64,000 nucleotides of DNA from Dokdonella_A sp963758365 (GTDB lineage: Bacteria; Pseudomonadota; Gammaproteobacteria; Xanthomonadales; Rhodanobacteraceae). The translations under genes and the position numbers were made by a program. Positions within the stretch are counted from its first letter, which is position 1; the number at the start of each line of letters is the position of its first letter. The stretch lies in NCBI GenBank assembly GCA_963758365.1, contig CAVWVB010000001.1, positions 1,798,001-1,862,000 on the forward strand. The letters run 5' to 3'. This document shows positions 39,894 to 48,903 of this stretch, piece by piece. Under the pieces are notes generated by a model, which was given only the letters and a program-made list of their open reading frames with translations, searched no databases and was not told where the DNA came from.

Positions 39894-41078
39894 TCAGGCC
39901 GGGGCGGCCCGCTCCACGCGCCCGACCCAGGTCCACAGCAGCACGCCGGCCGCGAGCGCGCAGCCCGCGCCGAACGCGAACGCGGCGAACGGCGAGAATG
40001 CCGACCACAGCCAGCCGAACAGCAGCGAGGCCGGCAACAGGAAGATCCCGGCAACCAGGTTGTACCAGCCGAACGCGGTGCCGCTGCGTTCGCGCGGCAC
40101 CAGATCGGCAACCAGCGCCTTCTCGGTGCCTTCGAGCGCCGCGGTCACGCCGCCGTAGCCTGCGAACGTGACCCACAACGCCCAGTCCGCGCCGGGCAGC
40201 AGGCCGATCAGCAGGTAGGCCGCCGCATAGGCGAACCACGCGATGCCGAGTACGCGCGCCCTGCCCCAGCGATCGGACAGCGCCGACAGCGGCGTCGACA
40301 GCAACGCGGCGACTCCCGAGAACAGCGCCCACATCAGGGTCACGCGCGTCGCGCTCGCGCCGAGTTCGTTGGCGCGCAGCAGCAGGAACATGTTCGACGA
40401 GTTGCCGAGCGTGAACAGCGCGAGCACGCACAGGTAGCGGCGAAACGGCGAGGGTAGTCCGCTCAGGCTCCAGCGGAACGGTTCCTTGCTGCGCGCGGCC
40501 GCATGTTCGGGCTCGCGCACGGTCAGCGCGAGCGCGAGCACCACGATCGCGGGAATGACCGCGAGCAGGAACACCTGGCGCAGGCCGACACCGGCCGCGA
40601 GCAGCGCAGCCGCAGTGAGCGGACCGATAAGCGCACCGAAATTGTCCATCGCGCGGTGGAAGCCGAACGCGAGTCCGCGCTGGCCCGGCTCGACGCTGAG
40701 GCTGATCAGCGCATCGCGCGGCGCCGAGCGCAGCCCCTTGCCGACGCGGTCGGCGAAGCGGCACGCGAGTACGCCGAGCCAGCTCGTGGCCAGCCCGATC
40801 AGCGGGCGCGCGAAGCCGGCGATGCCGTAGCCCGCGATCACCCACGCGCGCACCTTGCCGGTGCGATCGGCGAGTACGCCCGCGAACAGTTTGAGCAGGC
40901 TCGACACCGCGTCGGCAATGCCCTCGATCAGACCGAGCGCCTTGGGTCCGGCCATCAGTACAGAGGCAAGATACAGCGGCACGAGCGGGTAGATCATGTC
41001 GCTCGCGGCATCGTTGAACAGACTGATCACGGCGACCAGCCAGACCGTGCGCGGCAGCGCGCGAACCGCGCGGATCAC
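39894..41078 (-). CDS. major facilitator superfamily transporter
   Basis: This 394-residue protein has twelve predicted membrane helices and MFS loop motifs: the loop 2-3 motif GVLADRTGK, and GRFADRVGKGLRSAPRDALI-like sequence (CRFADRVGKGLRSAPRDALI) in helix 4-5. The latter RVGKGLRxAPRDALI motif is typical of a family of uncharacterised exporters. The substrate is not evident. Its ATG overlaps the rarA stop by four bases, so it is cotranscribed with rarA. Confidence 0.85.
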   Translation of the reverse strand: MIRAVRALPRTVWLVAVISLFNDAASDMIYPLVPLYLASVLMAGPKALGLIEGIADAVSSLLKLFAGVLADRTGKVRAWVIAGYGIAGFARPLIGLATSWLGVLACRFADRVGKGLRSAPRDALISLSVEPGQRGLAFGFHRAMDNFGALIGPLTAAALLAAGVGLRQVFLLAVIPAIVVLALALTVREPEHAAARSKEPFRWSLSGLPSPFRRYLCVLALFTLGNSSNMFLLLRANELGASATRVTLMWALFSGVAALLSTPLSALSDRWGRARVLGIAWFAYAAAYLLIGLLPGADWALWVTFAGYGGVTAALEGTEKALVADLVPRERSGTAFGWYNLVAGIFLLPASLLFGWLWSAFSPFAAFAFGAGCALAAGVLLWTWVGRVERAAPA

Positions 41079-42421
41079 GCGCCGGAATCCCGGCGTGCAG
41101 CGCGGCGCGCGGCACGCAAGGTATCGAGCTTCTCGCGGATCCTGCCCTCGAGACCGCGCTCGGTCGGCGCATAGAACGTCACATCCGCGAGCGCATCGGG
41201 CAGGCAGCGCTGGTCGAGTGCGACGCCGCCTTCGGCATCATGGTCGTACTGGTAACCCTTGCCGTAGCCGAGACCCTTCATGAGCCGGGTCGGCGCATTG
41301 CGCAGATGCATGGGCACGTCGAGCGTGCCGGTGTCGCGCACGACCTCGCGCACCGCGTTGGCCGCGCTGTAGGCCGCATTGCTCTTCGGCGCGATCGCGA
41401 GGTACAGCGCGAGCTCGGCGAGACCGAGTTCGCCTTCGGGACTGCCCAGACGCTCGTAGGTATCCCAGGCATCGAGCGCCATGCGCCACGCGCGCGGATC
41501 GGCCAGGCCGATGTCCTCGACCGCCATCCGGGTCATGCGCCGGGCCAGATACAGCGGATCACAGCCGCCGTCGAGCATGCGCGTCAGCCAGTACAGCGCG
41601 GCGTCCGGATCCGACGAGCGCACCGACTTGTGCAGTGCCGAGATCTGGTCGTAGAACTGTTCGCCGCCCTTGTCGAAACGGCGCGTGCGGTCGGCGAGCA
41701 CCTGCGCGAGCGTGGCGTCGTCGACGCGCCCCTCGTGCGCAAGCTCGGCCGCGATCTCGAGGAAAGTCAGCGCGCGGCGCACGTCGCCGTCGGCCGCCTT
41801 CGCCATCGTCGCCAGCGCGGTGTCGTCGACCTGCAGGTTCCGCGCGCCGAGCCCGTGTTCGCGATCAGCCAGCGCATTGCGCAGCGCGTCGGCGATCGCA
41901 TCGACGGGTACCGCATCGAGCACGTGCACGCGGCAGCGCGACAGCAGTGCCGAGTTCAATTCGAATGACGGATTTTCGGTGGTCGCGCCGATGAAAACTA
42001 TCACGCCCTTTTCGATATGGGGCAGGAACGCATCCTGCTGCACCTTGTTGAAGCGGTGTACCTCGTCGACGAACAACACGGTGCGAATGCCCTGCGCAAA
42101 GCGCAGCTGCGCCTCGGCGAGCGCGGCGCGCACTTCGGGCAGGCCGGACAGCACCGCCGAGATCGCGCGGAACTCGGCATCGGCGTATTTCGCGAGCAGC
42201 AGTGCGAGCGTGGTCTTGCCACAACCGGGCGGCCCCCAGAGGATCATCGAATGCACGTGCCCGGACTCGATCGCTCGCCGCAGCGCACTGCCCGCACCGA
42301 GCAGGCGCTGCTGGCCGACGATCTCGCCGAGCGCGCGCGGCCGCATGCGTTCCGCGAGCGGTTTCAAGGCGTCGGCTCCGCCCTCGAACAGCGCGCTGAC
42401 GGGTGGGGACTTGCGTGGCAT
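41075..42421 (-). CDS. rarA: replication-associated recombination protein RarA (MgsA)
   Basis: This 448-residue AAA+ ATPase acts at stalled replication forks and belongs to the Mgs1/WRNIP1 family related to clamp loaders. It has Walker A GPPGCGKT (residues 63-70), Walker B VLFVDEVHR (Asp119, Glu120), sensor 1 IGATTENPSFE and the C-terminal tetramerisation domain with YLARRMTRMAVEDIGLADPR. The ATG at 42421 matches the usual N-terminus (PLAERMRPRALGEIVGQ). The frame stays open for 230 codons upstream but that part is antisense to the permease gene. Confidence 0.96.
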   Translation of the reverse strand: MPRKSPPVSALFEGGADALKPLAERMRPRALGEIVGQQRLLGAGSALRRAIESGHVHSMILWGPPGCGKTTLALLLAKYADAEFRAISAVLSGLPEVRAALAEAQLRFAQGIRTVLFVDEVHRFNKVQQDAFLPHIEKGVIVFIGATTENPSFELNSALLSRCRVHVLDAVPVDAIADALRNALADREHGLGARNLQVDDTALATMAKAADGDVRRALTFLEIAAELAHEGRVDDATLAQVLADRTRRFDKGGEQFYDQISALHKSVRSSDPDAALYWLTRMLDGGCDPLYLARRMTRMAVEDIGLADPRAWRMALDAWDTYERLGSPEGELGLAELALYLAIAPKSNAAYSAANAVREVVRDTGTLDVPMHLRNAPTRLMKGLGYGKGYQYDHDAEGGVALDQRCLPDALADVTFYAPTERGLEGRIREKLDTLRAARRAARRDSGA

Positions 42422-42540
42422 CGCCGCATCATAAGCGAGCGGCTCGCTCCGATGCGCGCTGCAGGCCCGAACGGGTTCGAAATCGGACCCGGCGGACAAC
42501 GGCAGCCGCGCTTTCGCGGGTCCATTCGACCCCTGCCGGG

Positions 42541-43698
42541 TCACTCGTGCGTGTGCGTAGCGCCGCCCGACCGCATCATGCGCATCATCCTCGGACCGCC
42601 GGTGCGCAGGAAGACCGTGACCAGCACGATCGCGACCAACGCAAAAACCGCGTCGAGTACCGCCGTGTAGTTGAGCGTCGGATGCGCCATCGCCACGCCC
42701 GTGCCGCGCTGTGCAGGAATCCATCCGAGCAGCGCGAACAGGCCTTCGACGCATAGCGCCGCCACCACCATCACCAGATAGAAACTGATCCACAGGAACA
42801 GCATCGGCTTGCCGCCGTAGTACTTGCGATAGATATTGAGGATCGGCGGAATGATCAGATCGCCGAAAATGAATGCAACGACTCCGCCGAAACTGATTCC
42901 CCCACTCCACAGCACGGCCGCCAGCGGCACGTTGCCGATCGAGCAGGTGAACGCGGCCATCGCGATCAGCGGCCCGATCAACGCGCCCCAGAACGCCATC
43001 AGCCACGGATCCCGGCCGTGCAGGAAAAACGTCTGCCAGAAATGCTCGGGAACCCAGGCGCCAAGCGCGCCGGCGATCAGCAGACCGGCCAGGATGTCCT
43101 TCCAGACCATGCTCCAATTCATCGCGTAATAGTGGCTGATCGCGATCCAGCCGCGGCGCGAGCCGAGCCGCTCGCGCCAGCTGCCCGAACGCTTGCCCAT
43201 CGCCATCGCCGCGTGGCCCTCCATGGAACCGGCGGCGTCGCCTTTTGCGTGTTCAATCGCGGTGCGTTCGAGTTTCCGCGGCAGGACCAGGGCGTATCCG
43301 GTCGCGAGCAGCGCCAGCATCAGGGTGCCCCCGATGAACTCGGCGGCCGCGAATTGCCACGCCATCAGCAGCCACAGCAGGACGCCCAGTTCGAGCACGA
43401 GATTCGTCGCGGCGAACTGGAACGCCATCGCGGCGGTGAAATCACCCCCCTTGCGCACGATCGAACGCGCCATCGCGACCGCCGCGTACGAGCACGAAGA
43501 ACTCGCGGCACCGAGCGCGCCGGCCGTCGCGATCGAACGCGGACCGCGATCCGGCAGCAGCCGCGACATCGTGTCCTTGGCCACGAGCACTTCGATGATC
43601 GCGGACAGCGCGAAACCCAGGCTCAGGCCCCAGAAGATCTGCCAGAACATCGCGAACGCCAGCCACAGCGCTGCGGCCAGTGCGGCAAGGATTTCCAT
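42541..43698 (-). CDS. UPF0718 (DUF318) family permease
   Basis: This 385-residue inner-membrane protein has about ten helices in two halves, each with the cysteine-containing motif of the family (GAASSSCSYAAVAMARSIV and AFTCSIGNVPLAAVLWSGG). Relatives include the organoarsenical exporter ArsP and permeases proposed to export copper or zinc. Its place at the end of the copL-copA-copB-cytochrome run (43-bp gap) makes a metal-efflux role likely but inferred. The C-terminus is Met/His-rich (RMMRMMRSGGATHTHE), consistent with soft-metal contact. Confidence 0.8.
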   Translation of the reverse strand: MEILAALAAALWLAFAMFWQIFWGLSLGFALSAIIEVLVAKDTMSRLLPDRGPRSIATAGALGAASSSCSYAAVAMARSIVRKGGDFTAAMAFQFAATNLVLELGVLLWLLMAWQFAAAEFIGGTLMLALLATGYALVLPRKLERTAIEHAKGDAAGSMEGHAAMAMGKRSGSWRERLGSRRGWIAISHYYAMNWSMVWKDILAGLLIAGALGAWVPEHFWQTFFLHGRDPWLMAFWGALIGPLIAMAAFTCSIGNVPLAAVLWSGGISFGGVVAFIFGDLIIPPILNIYRKYYGGKPMLFLWISFYLVMVVAALCVEGLFALLGWIPAQRGTGVAMAHPTLNYTAVLDAVFALVAIVLVTVFLRTGGPRMMRMMRSGGATHTHE

Positions 43699-43741
43699 CA
43701 CGGCTCTCCGTCGCGGCGTCGACCGCAATTCCCGATCGAAT

Positions 43742-44773
43742 TCACGGACCCTCCCCTGCCGGCGCCGGCTGCGGCTGCCAGTCGATCGCGACGATCTGCC
43801 AGCTCCCGTTGCGTGGGGCGAGAGTCAGCATCTCGCGAGTGTGCTGGACGCTTGCCTTTCCCTCGTGCGTGGTCGCGACACGCGATTCGCTGCCGACCCT
43901 GGCGGCGTCGCCGCTGCGCATCGAACCCGCTACGCTCCACCGGATCTGCGCGTGTGCAAGGAACGCGATGTCCGCGCCAAGATGCGCGGCCGCATATTCC
44001 TCGCGCGACTCGCTGCGGCCCGCTTCGCTGACCCTGGCGTCGGCAGCGAGCAGCCCGAGCACGCGTTCGCGATCGCCGCGCCCGAGCGCGGCATGCAGGG
44101 CTTCGGCAACCGCCTCGGCATCGGGGACGGCCCCCGGATGCAGCCCGGCGAACGCGTCGGCAGTACCGGGAACCGCGGCCTGTTCGTGCCCGTGATCATG
44201 GCCATGCGCAGCTGCGTCCGCGCCCGCCGCTGCGGGATGCGCCTCGCCGCTGTCGTCGTCGGCCGGCGCGCTGGCGACGATGTCCCGGTAGCTGGCCGGC
44301 GCCAGATCCGGCAGTTTGCGCAGGAACGCGACCATGCTCCATATCGTGTCGTCGTCGTGACTGAGACCCCAGGCCGGCATTGCGCTCATCTTGATGCCGT
44401 GCTTGATCACCCAGAATGCCTCGCGCGGATCGACGCGCTCACGCGTGAGGTTCGGCGGCCGCGGATAGAGTCCGGGACGGATCTCCGAGTTCGCTTTGCC
44501 CGGCGCGAGATGGCAGCCCGTGCACATCGCCGCATAGTGGCCGGCACCCTCGAGAATCCGGGCCGGATCGTCGAGGTCCGGAACCTCGATGTGTTTCGCG
44601 CGCACGCGGACCGAGCGGTCGCGCAGGGTCTCCATCAGCGCGAATACCGGCCGTGTATGCGGAGCGTCGGCGCCGATGTCGTAAATGCCCGAATAGACGA
44701 ACAGCGTGACGCCGACCGCGAGCACCGCAGTCAGTGCAATCAGCCCGATCAGCACGTGTGCGACTCGTTTCAT
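43742..44773 (-). CDS. membrane-anchored cytochrome c fused to an NTF2-like domain
   Basis: This 343-residue protein has an N-terminal membrane anchor (VLIGLIALTAVLAVGVTLFV), a single-heme cytochrome c domain with CTGCH at residues 84-88 and a likely distal Met in IKMSAMPAWG, then a His-rich linker (AAAHGHDHGHEQ), and from about residue 205 an NTF2-like/SnoaL-type alpha-beta domain (EALHAALGRGDRERVLGLLA, WQIVAIDWQ). It lies 10 bp after copB. The fusion is unusual. The histidine linker could bind copper, and an electron-transfer role in copper oxidation is an inference. Confidence 0.8.
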   Translation of the reverse strand: MKRVAHVLIGLIALTAVLAVGVTLFVYSGIYDIGADAPHTRPVFALMETLRDRSVRVRAKHIEVPDLDDPARILEGAGHYAAMCTGCHLAPGKANSEIRPGLYPRPPNLTRERVDPREAFWVIKHGIKMSAMPAWGLSHDDDTIWSMVAFLRKLPDLAPASYRDIVASAPADDDSGEAHPAAAGADAAAHGHDHGHEQAAVPGTADAFAGLHPGAVPDAEAVAEALHAALGRGDRERVLGLLAADARVSEAGRSESREEYAAAHLGADIAFLAHAQIRWSVAGSMRSGDAARVGSESRVATTHEGKASVQHTREMLTLAPRNGSWQIVAIDWQPQPAPAGEGP

Positions 44774-44783
44774 GGCGACTCCT

Positions 44784-45698
44784 TCAATACCAGAGGCGGA
44801 AACCGGCAACGATCCGCCGGTCGAGAACGGACTCGCGTTCGGCGCGCGCGAGATCGGCGGTGGCGGCGAAGCGGCGCGTCCATTCGATACCCAGATACGG
44901 GGCGAACTCGCGCCGGATCTCGTAGCGCAAACGTACACCGAACGACGCGTCGGACCATCCCGAGCCGATGCCTGCGTCCGCATCGGACTTGCCGTAGGCA
45001 TTGAACTCCAGGCGCGGCTGCAGGACCAGACGCTGGCTCAGCAACAGGTCGTAGTCGACCTCGATGCGCAACGCGGTCCGTCCCTGTTCGCCGGCATATG
45101 CGGTCGCGTTGACGTCGAACCAGTAGGGCGCGAGTCCGTGAACCCCGAGCGCGACCCAGTCGCGTGCCGGGCCGCGGCCGAAATCGTGGCGCAGACCGAT
45201 CTGGCCATCCCAGAACGGCGCGATCGCATGGCTCCAGAGCAGTTCCAGATCCGCGTGTTCGAGCGCACCGGCCGTGCGCTCGCCTTCGCTGCGCAGCCAG
45301 AGCTTGTCGAAGTCGCCGCCGAACCATGCATGCGCGCTCCACGCCACGAGGTGACCGTCGTCGCCGTCACCCGCTTCGAGGCGGTCGAATGCGAACAGGG
45401 CCAGCGACGCCGCATCGTCCATCCCCATCACCTCGACCATCGCCGCGCTCGACATCGGTGCCGGCGCATGCACGGGAGGATCCGGCGCCACGTGCCCGGT
45501 CGCGCGCATCTCCTTGACGAAGTTCTCCGCCGCTGCGGCGGCAACCGCGTGCGCTGCAGTCGCATCGCCTGACCGGTGCGCCGCTTGCCGCGCCGGTTCA
45601 TCCCGCGCGCGCGGCGACGCGCGCAAGGCGTCGTCCTGCGCGTTCGCGCGCATCGCGAACAGCAACAGGACCGCGACCCCGCCGACGCGCGCATTCAT
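44784..45698 (-). CDS. copB: copper resistance outer-membrane protein CopB
   Basis: This 304-residue secreted protein has a signal peptide (GGVAVLLLFAMRANA) and a CopB/PcoB beta-barrel domain: LEHADLELLWSHAIAPFWDG, ARDWVALGVHGLAPYWFD and RLVLQPRLEFNAYG are the family's hallmark strands, and the protein ends in the barrel-type VAGFRLWY. The N-terminal region is short and lacks the long Met/His repeats of some homologues. It overlaps copA by four bases. Confidence 0.93.
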   Translation of the reverse strand: MNARVGGVAVLLLFAMRANAQDDALRASPRARDEPARQAAHRSGDATAAHAVAAAAAENFVKEMRATGHVAPDPPVHAPAPMSSAAMVEVMGMDDAASLALFAFDRLEAGDGDDGHLVAWSAHAWFGGDFDKLWLRSEGERTAGALEHADLELLWSHAIAPFWDGQIGLRHDFGRGPARDWVALGVHGLAPYWFDVNATAYAGEQGRTALRIEVDYDLLLSQRLVLQPRLEFNAYGKSDADAGIGSGWSDASFGVRLRYEIRREFAPYLGIEWTRRFAATADLARAERESVLDRRIVAGFRLWY

Positions 45699-47440
45699 GT
45701 GACCGCGACCTCGCGGAACATGCCGGCCTCCATGTGGTAGAGCAGATGGCAGTGGTAGGCCCAGCGTCCGATCGCATCGGCGCTGACCCGACAGCTGAGT
45801 TTCTGCGCGGGCTGCACGACGACCGTGTGCTTGCGCACCTGGAACGTCGCGTCGGGCGCTTCCAGTTCGCTCCACATCCCGTGCAGGTGGATCGGGTGGG
45901 TCATCATCGTGTCGTTGACCAGAGTGATGCGCACACGCTCGCCGTGGTGCAGGCGCAGCGGCTCGGCATCGGAGAATTTGCGGCCATCGAACGACCACAC
46001 ATAGCGTTCCATGTGGCCGGTCAGGTGCAGCTCGATGTCGCGCCCGGTGTCGGACGATATCGGCGCACCGAGGGTGTGCAGGTCGGCATAGGTCAACACG
46101 CGACGCCCGTTGTCGCGCAGGCCGACGCCGGGGTCGTCGAGATTCGTGCGCGGCGTCTCCACGCGCATGTCCACGCCAGGTCCGAACTCGGCACGTGTGT
46201 GGGTGACCGGCGCGGCCGTATCGGCATGGCCCATCGTGCGATGGTCCATGCCCTGCATCGTCGCGTGGCCGGCCATCTGCGCAGAGCCCATCGCACCCAT
46301 CATGTCGCGCATCGCGAGCATCGGCACCGGATCCGGCACCGGCACGTCGGCCACGAGACCCGCGGCCGGCGCGAGCGTGCCGCGCGCATGGCCGGAACGG
46401 TCCATCGACTGCGCGAAAATCGTCCAGGCGCGATCCGCGTCGGGCTCGACGATCACGTCGCAGGTCTCGGCCGGAGCGAGGCGGAACTCATCGACCGTGA
46501 CCGGCTCGATGTCCTGGCCGTCATGGGCCACGACGCGCAGGCCGAGTCCCGGGATGCGCACGTCGAAGAAGGTCATCGACGCGCCATTGATGAAACGCAG
46601 GCGCACCTTCTCGCCGCGCGCGAACAAACCGGTCCAGTTCGCTGCCGGGGTCACGCCGTTGATCAGGTAGGTGTAGACATGACCGGAAACGTCGGCGAGG
46701 TCGCGTGGATTCATGCGCATCCGGTTCCACATGCGTCGCTGCGCGAGTGCAGCGCGCATGCCCTGGCCTGCCACGTCGCCGAGAAAATCCATCGCGGTCG
46801 GCCGCGCGAAGTTGTAGGCATCGCTATGCTTCTTGAGGGTCGCGTAGATGCGTTCCGGATCGGTGTCGGTCCAGTCGGACAGCATCACGACGTGCTCACG
46901 ATCCGCGGGAAACCGCTCGCCGCCGCGGGGTTCGATCACGATCGGGCCGTACAGGCCGACCTGTTCCTGGAAGCGCGAGTGGCTGTGATACCAGTACGTG
47001 CCTGACTGGTTGACGGTGAATCGGTAGGCATAGGTCGCGCCGGGCTCGATCCCCCTGTACGACAGCCCGGGCACGCCGTCCATCTCGGCCGGCAGGATGA
47101 TCCCGTGCCAGTGTATCGAACTGCGCTCGTGCAACGTGTTGCGCACGCGCAGGGTAACCGTGTCGCCCTCGCGCCAGCGCAGCAGCGGCGCCGGCAGGCA
47201 GCCATTCACCGCGACCGCGTTGCGCGCGGCGCCCGTGAAGTTGACCGGCATGCTGCCGATCGTGAGATCGAAGTCGCTGCCGGACAGCGGGGTTGTGCCC
47301 TGCGCGATGCGTGCGAACGCCGGCATGCGTGCGAAGCCGCTGCCGACGGCCAGCACGCCGAATGCGAGGCCATGGACGAAACGCCGCCGCGAAAGCCCGG
47401 GCAATGCGGGCTCGCGCGCATCGGCACGAAGGAGGGTCAT
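45695..47440 (-). CDS. copA: periplasmic multicopper oxidase CopA (copper resistance)
   Basis: This 581-residue multicopper oxidase is exported by the Tat route (twin-arginine motif SRRRFVHG, residues 18-25) and oxidises Cu(I) or sequesters copper in the periplasm. All copper-binding motifs are present: HWHG and TYWYHSHSRFQEQ in domain 1, HPIHLHG and YHCHLLYHMEAGM in domain 3. A Met/His-rich segment (MAGHATMQGMDHRTMGHAD) in domain 2-3 is typical of CopA/PcoA. It overlaps copB by ATGA and follows copL by 84 bp. Confidence 0.95.
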   Translation of the reverse strand: MTLLRADAREPALPGLSRRRFVHGLAFGVLAVGSGFARMPAFARIAQGTTPLSGSDFDLTIGSMPVNFTGAARNAVAVNGCLPAPLLRWREGDTVTLRVRNTLHERSSIHWHGIILPAEMDGVPGLSYRGIEPGATYAYRFTVNQSGTYWYHSHSRFQEQVGLYGPIVIEPRGGERFPADREHVVMLSDWTDTDPERIYATLKKHSDAYNFARPTAMDFLGDVAGQGMRAALAQRRMWNRMRMNPRDLADVSGHVYTYLINGVTPAANWTGLFARGEKVRLRFINGASMTFFDVRIPGLGLRVVAHDGQDIEPVTVDEFRLAPAETCDVIVEPDADRAWTIFAQSMDRSGHARGTLAPAAGLVADVPVPDPVPMLAMRDMMGAMGSAQMAGHATMQGMDHRTMGHADTAAPVTHTRAEFGPGVDMRVETPRTNLDDPGVGLRDNGRRVLTYADLHTLGAPISSDTGRDIELHLTGHMERYVWSFDGRKFSDAEPLRLHHGERVRITLVNDTMMTHPIHLHGMWSELEAPDATFQVRKHTVVVQPAQKLSCRVSADAIGRWAYHCHLLYHMEAGMFREVAVT

Positions 47441-47524
47441 CGCAGAATCCTGCAAGCGGGTTGGGTGTACAGCGGCAGGCGGCCCGGCGGGCCGCAACGC
47501 TGAATCCGGAACGGACGCGGACGG

Positions 47525-47926
47525 TCAGGCGATCGGAGGTCGCAGCGGTGGCGCCGTGCAACGGATGCGAATCGCGCAGGCGCCGCTGTCGGCCAGCAAC
47601 GACGGCGCTCGCGCGGTGGCGATTTCAGGAAGCGGCGCGACGGCCATCGCGTGGCCGAATGCACACGCACAGTGGCTCGCACAACAGGCCCCGCCATGCA
47701 TCGGCGGCGGCAGCGTGTCCCGGACCGATGCGCCCGGATCATCGTGGCAATGCGCGGCAACCGCGGCAACATCCGGGAGGGCGGATGCCGCGATCGCGGG
47801 CCGCGTGATCGCGGCCGGAAAGCCGCTCGCGGCCAGTACGCAGGCGAGCAGCCAAACGTACGCGCGCAACGGCGCACCGCGAAGCAGGCGCGACAGCGAT
47901 GCGGAACGGGCGAAACGGAGCGGCAT
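47525..47926 (-). CDS. copL: CopL-like metal-binding protein
   Basis: This 133-residue protein opens with a basic region and a hydrophobic signal (VWLLACVLAASGFPAAI), then a cysteine/histidine cluster (HCHDDPGAS, GGACCASHCACAFGHAM) suited to copper binding. In Xanthomonas a gene of this size and composition, copL, precedes copAB and is required for copper-induced expression. Here it likewise precedes copA in the same direction. Identification rests on position, size and the Cys/His pattern. An attenuator-type role of the transcript is also possible. Confidence 0.75.
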   Translation of the reverse strand: MPLRFARSASLSRLLRGAPLRAYVWLLACVLAASGFPAAITRPAIAASALPDVAAVAAHCHDDPGASVRDTLPPPMHGGACCASHCACAFGHAMAVAPLPEIATARAPSLLADSGACAIRIRCTAPPLRPPIA

Positions 47927-48021
47927 GCCGACATGGTACGCAGATGCCGTGCGGACACAAGGCTCCGCCGCAGGATTGCAGCGACGCGGGTCCGGCGCGA
48001 TATGCGATCATTCGGCAACCC

Positions 48022-48873
48022 ATGAACTACCGGCACGCCTTTCACGCGGGCAACTTCGCGGATGTGTTCAAGCACGCCGTGCTGATCGGCCTGCTCGAGT
48101 CGCTGAAGGCGAAGCCCGCGCCGTTCTGCTACGTCGACACGCATGCAGGCAGTGGACGCTACGAACTCCTGTCCACGCAGTCCGAACAGACCCGTGAGCA
48201 TGTCGACGGCATTCAACGCCTGCTCGCCGCGCGCAACCTTCCGCCGGGACTGCAGCGCTATGTGGACCTCGTGCGCTCGTTCGATGCCGGCAACGGCACG
48301 GCGATCGCGCGCTATCCGGGTTCACCGCTGATCGCGGCGCGGACGATGCGCGCGGACGATCGCGCGATCCTCTGCGAACTGCAACCCGACGAGGCAGCCG
48401 CGCTGCGCGCCGCGCTGCGCGACGACCGGCGCTTCGCAATCCACGAGCGCGACGGCTACGCGGCACTCAAGGCGCTGCTGCCGCCGGCACAGAAGCGCGG
48501 ACTGGTCCTGATCGACCCGCCTTTCGAGGCCCAGGCCGGCGAGTTCGATGACATCGGGCAGGCGCTTGCCGACGCGCTCGCGCGCTGGCCGAATGCGACC
48601 CAGGCGGTGTGGTACCCGATCAAGCAGCGCGCGACGATCCAGCCGTTTCATCGCTGGCTGCGCGACCGTTGCAAGCATGCGGACGTGCTCGTCGCCGAAT
48701 TGCTGCTGCATCCCGACAACTCGAGTCTGCGCCTGAATGGCTGCGGCATGGCGATCCTGAATCCGCCCTGGCAGTTCGAACAGGAACTCGCAAGCTGGCT
48801 GCCGGTGCTCGCCGCCACGCTCGCGCAGAGCCGCTATGGCAGCTGGCAGCTGCAGCGGTTGGAGTCCACCTGA
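48022..48873 (+). CDS. rlmJ: 23S rRNA (adenine2030-N6)-methyltransferase RlmJ
   Basis: This 283-residue enzyme methylates A2030 of 23S rRNA. The N-terminus MNYRHAFHAGNFADVFKHAV is nearly diagnostic for the family. YVDTHAGSGRYEL is the SAM-binding motif I, LIDPPFE is the catalytic DPPF motif of N6-adenine methyltransferases, and GCGMAILNPPWQ closes the domain. It is divergent from copL across a 95-bp gap that must hold both promoters. Confidence 0.95.
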   Translation: MNYRHAFHAGNFADVFKHAVLIGLLESLKAKPAPFCYVDTHAGSGRYELLSTQSEQTREHVDGIQRLLAARNLPPGLQRYVDLVRSFDAGNGTAIARYPGSPLIAARTMRADDRAILCELQPDEAAALRAALRDDRRFAIHERDGYAALKALLPPAQKRGLVLIDPPFEAQAGEFDDIGQALADALARWPNATQAVWYPIKQRATIQPFHRWLRDRCKHADVLVAELLLHPDNSSLRLNGCGMAILNPPWQFEQELASWLPVLAATLAQSRYGSWQLQRLEST

Positions 48874-48903
48874 TCGCCTTGCCAACGATGTCCGTGCAAC
48901 GGA

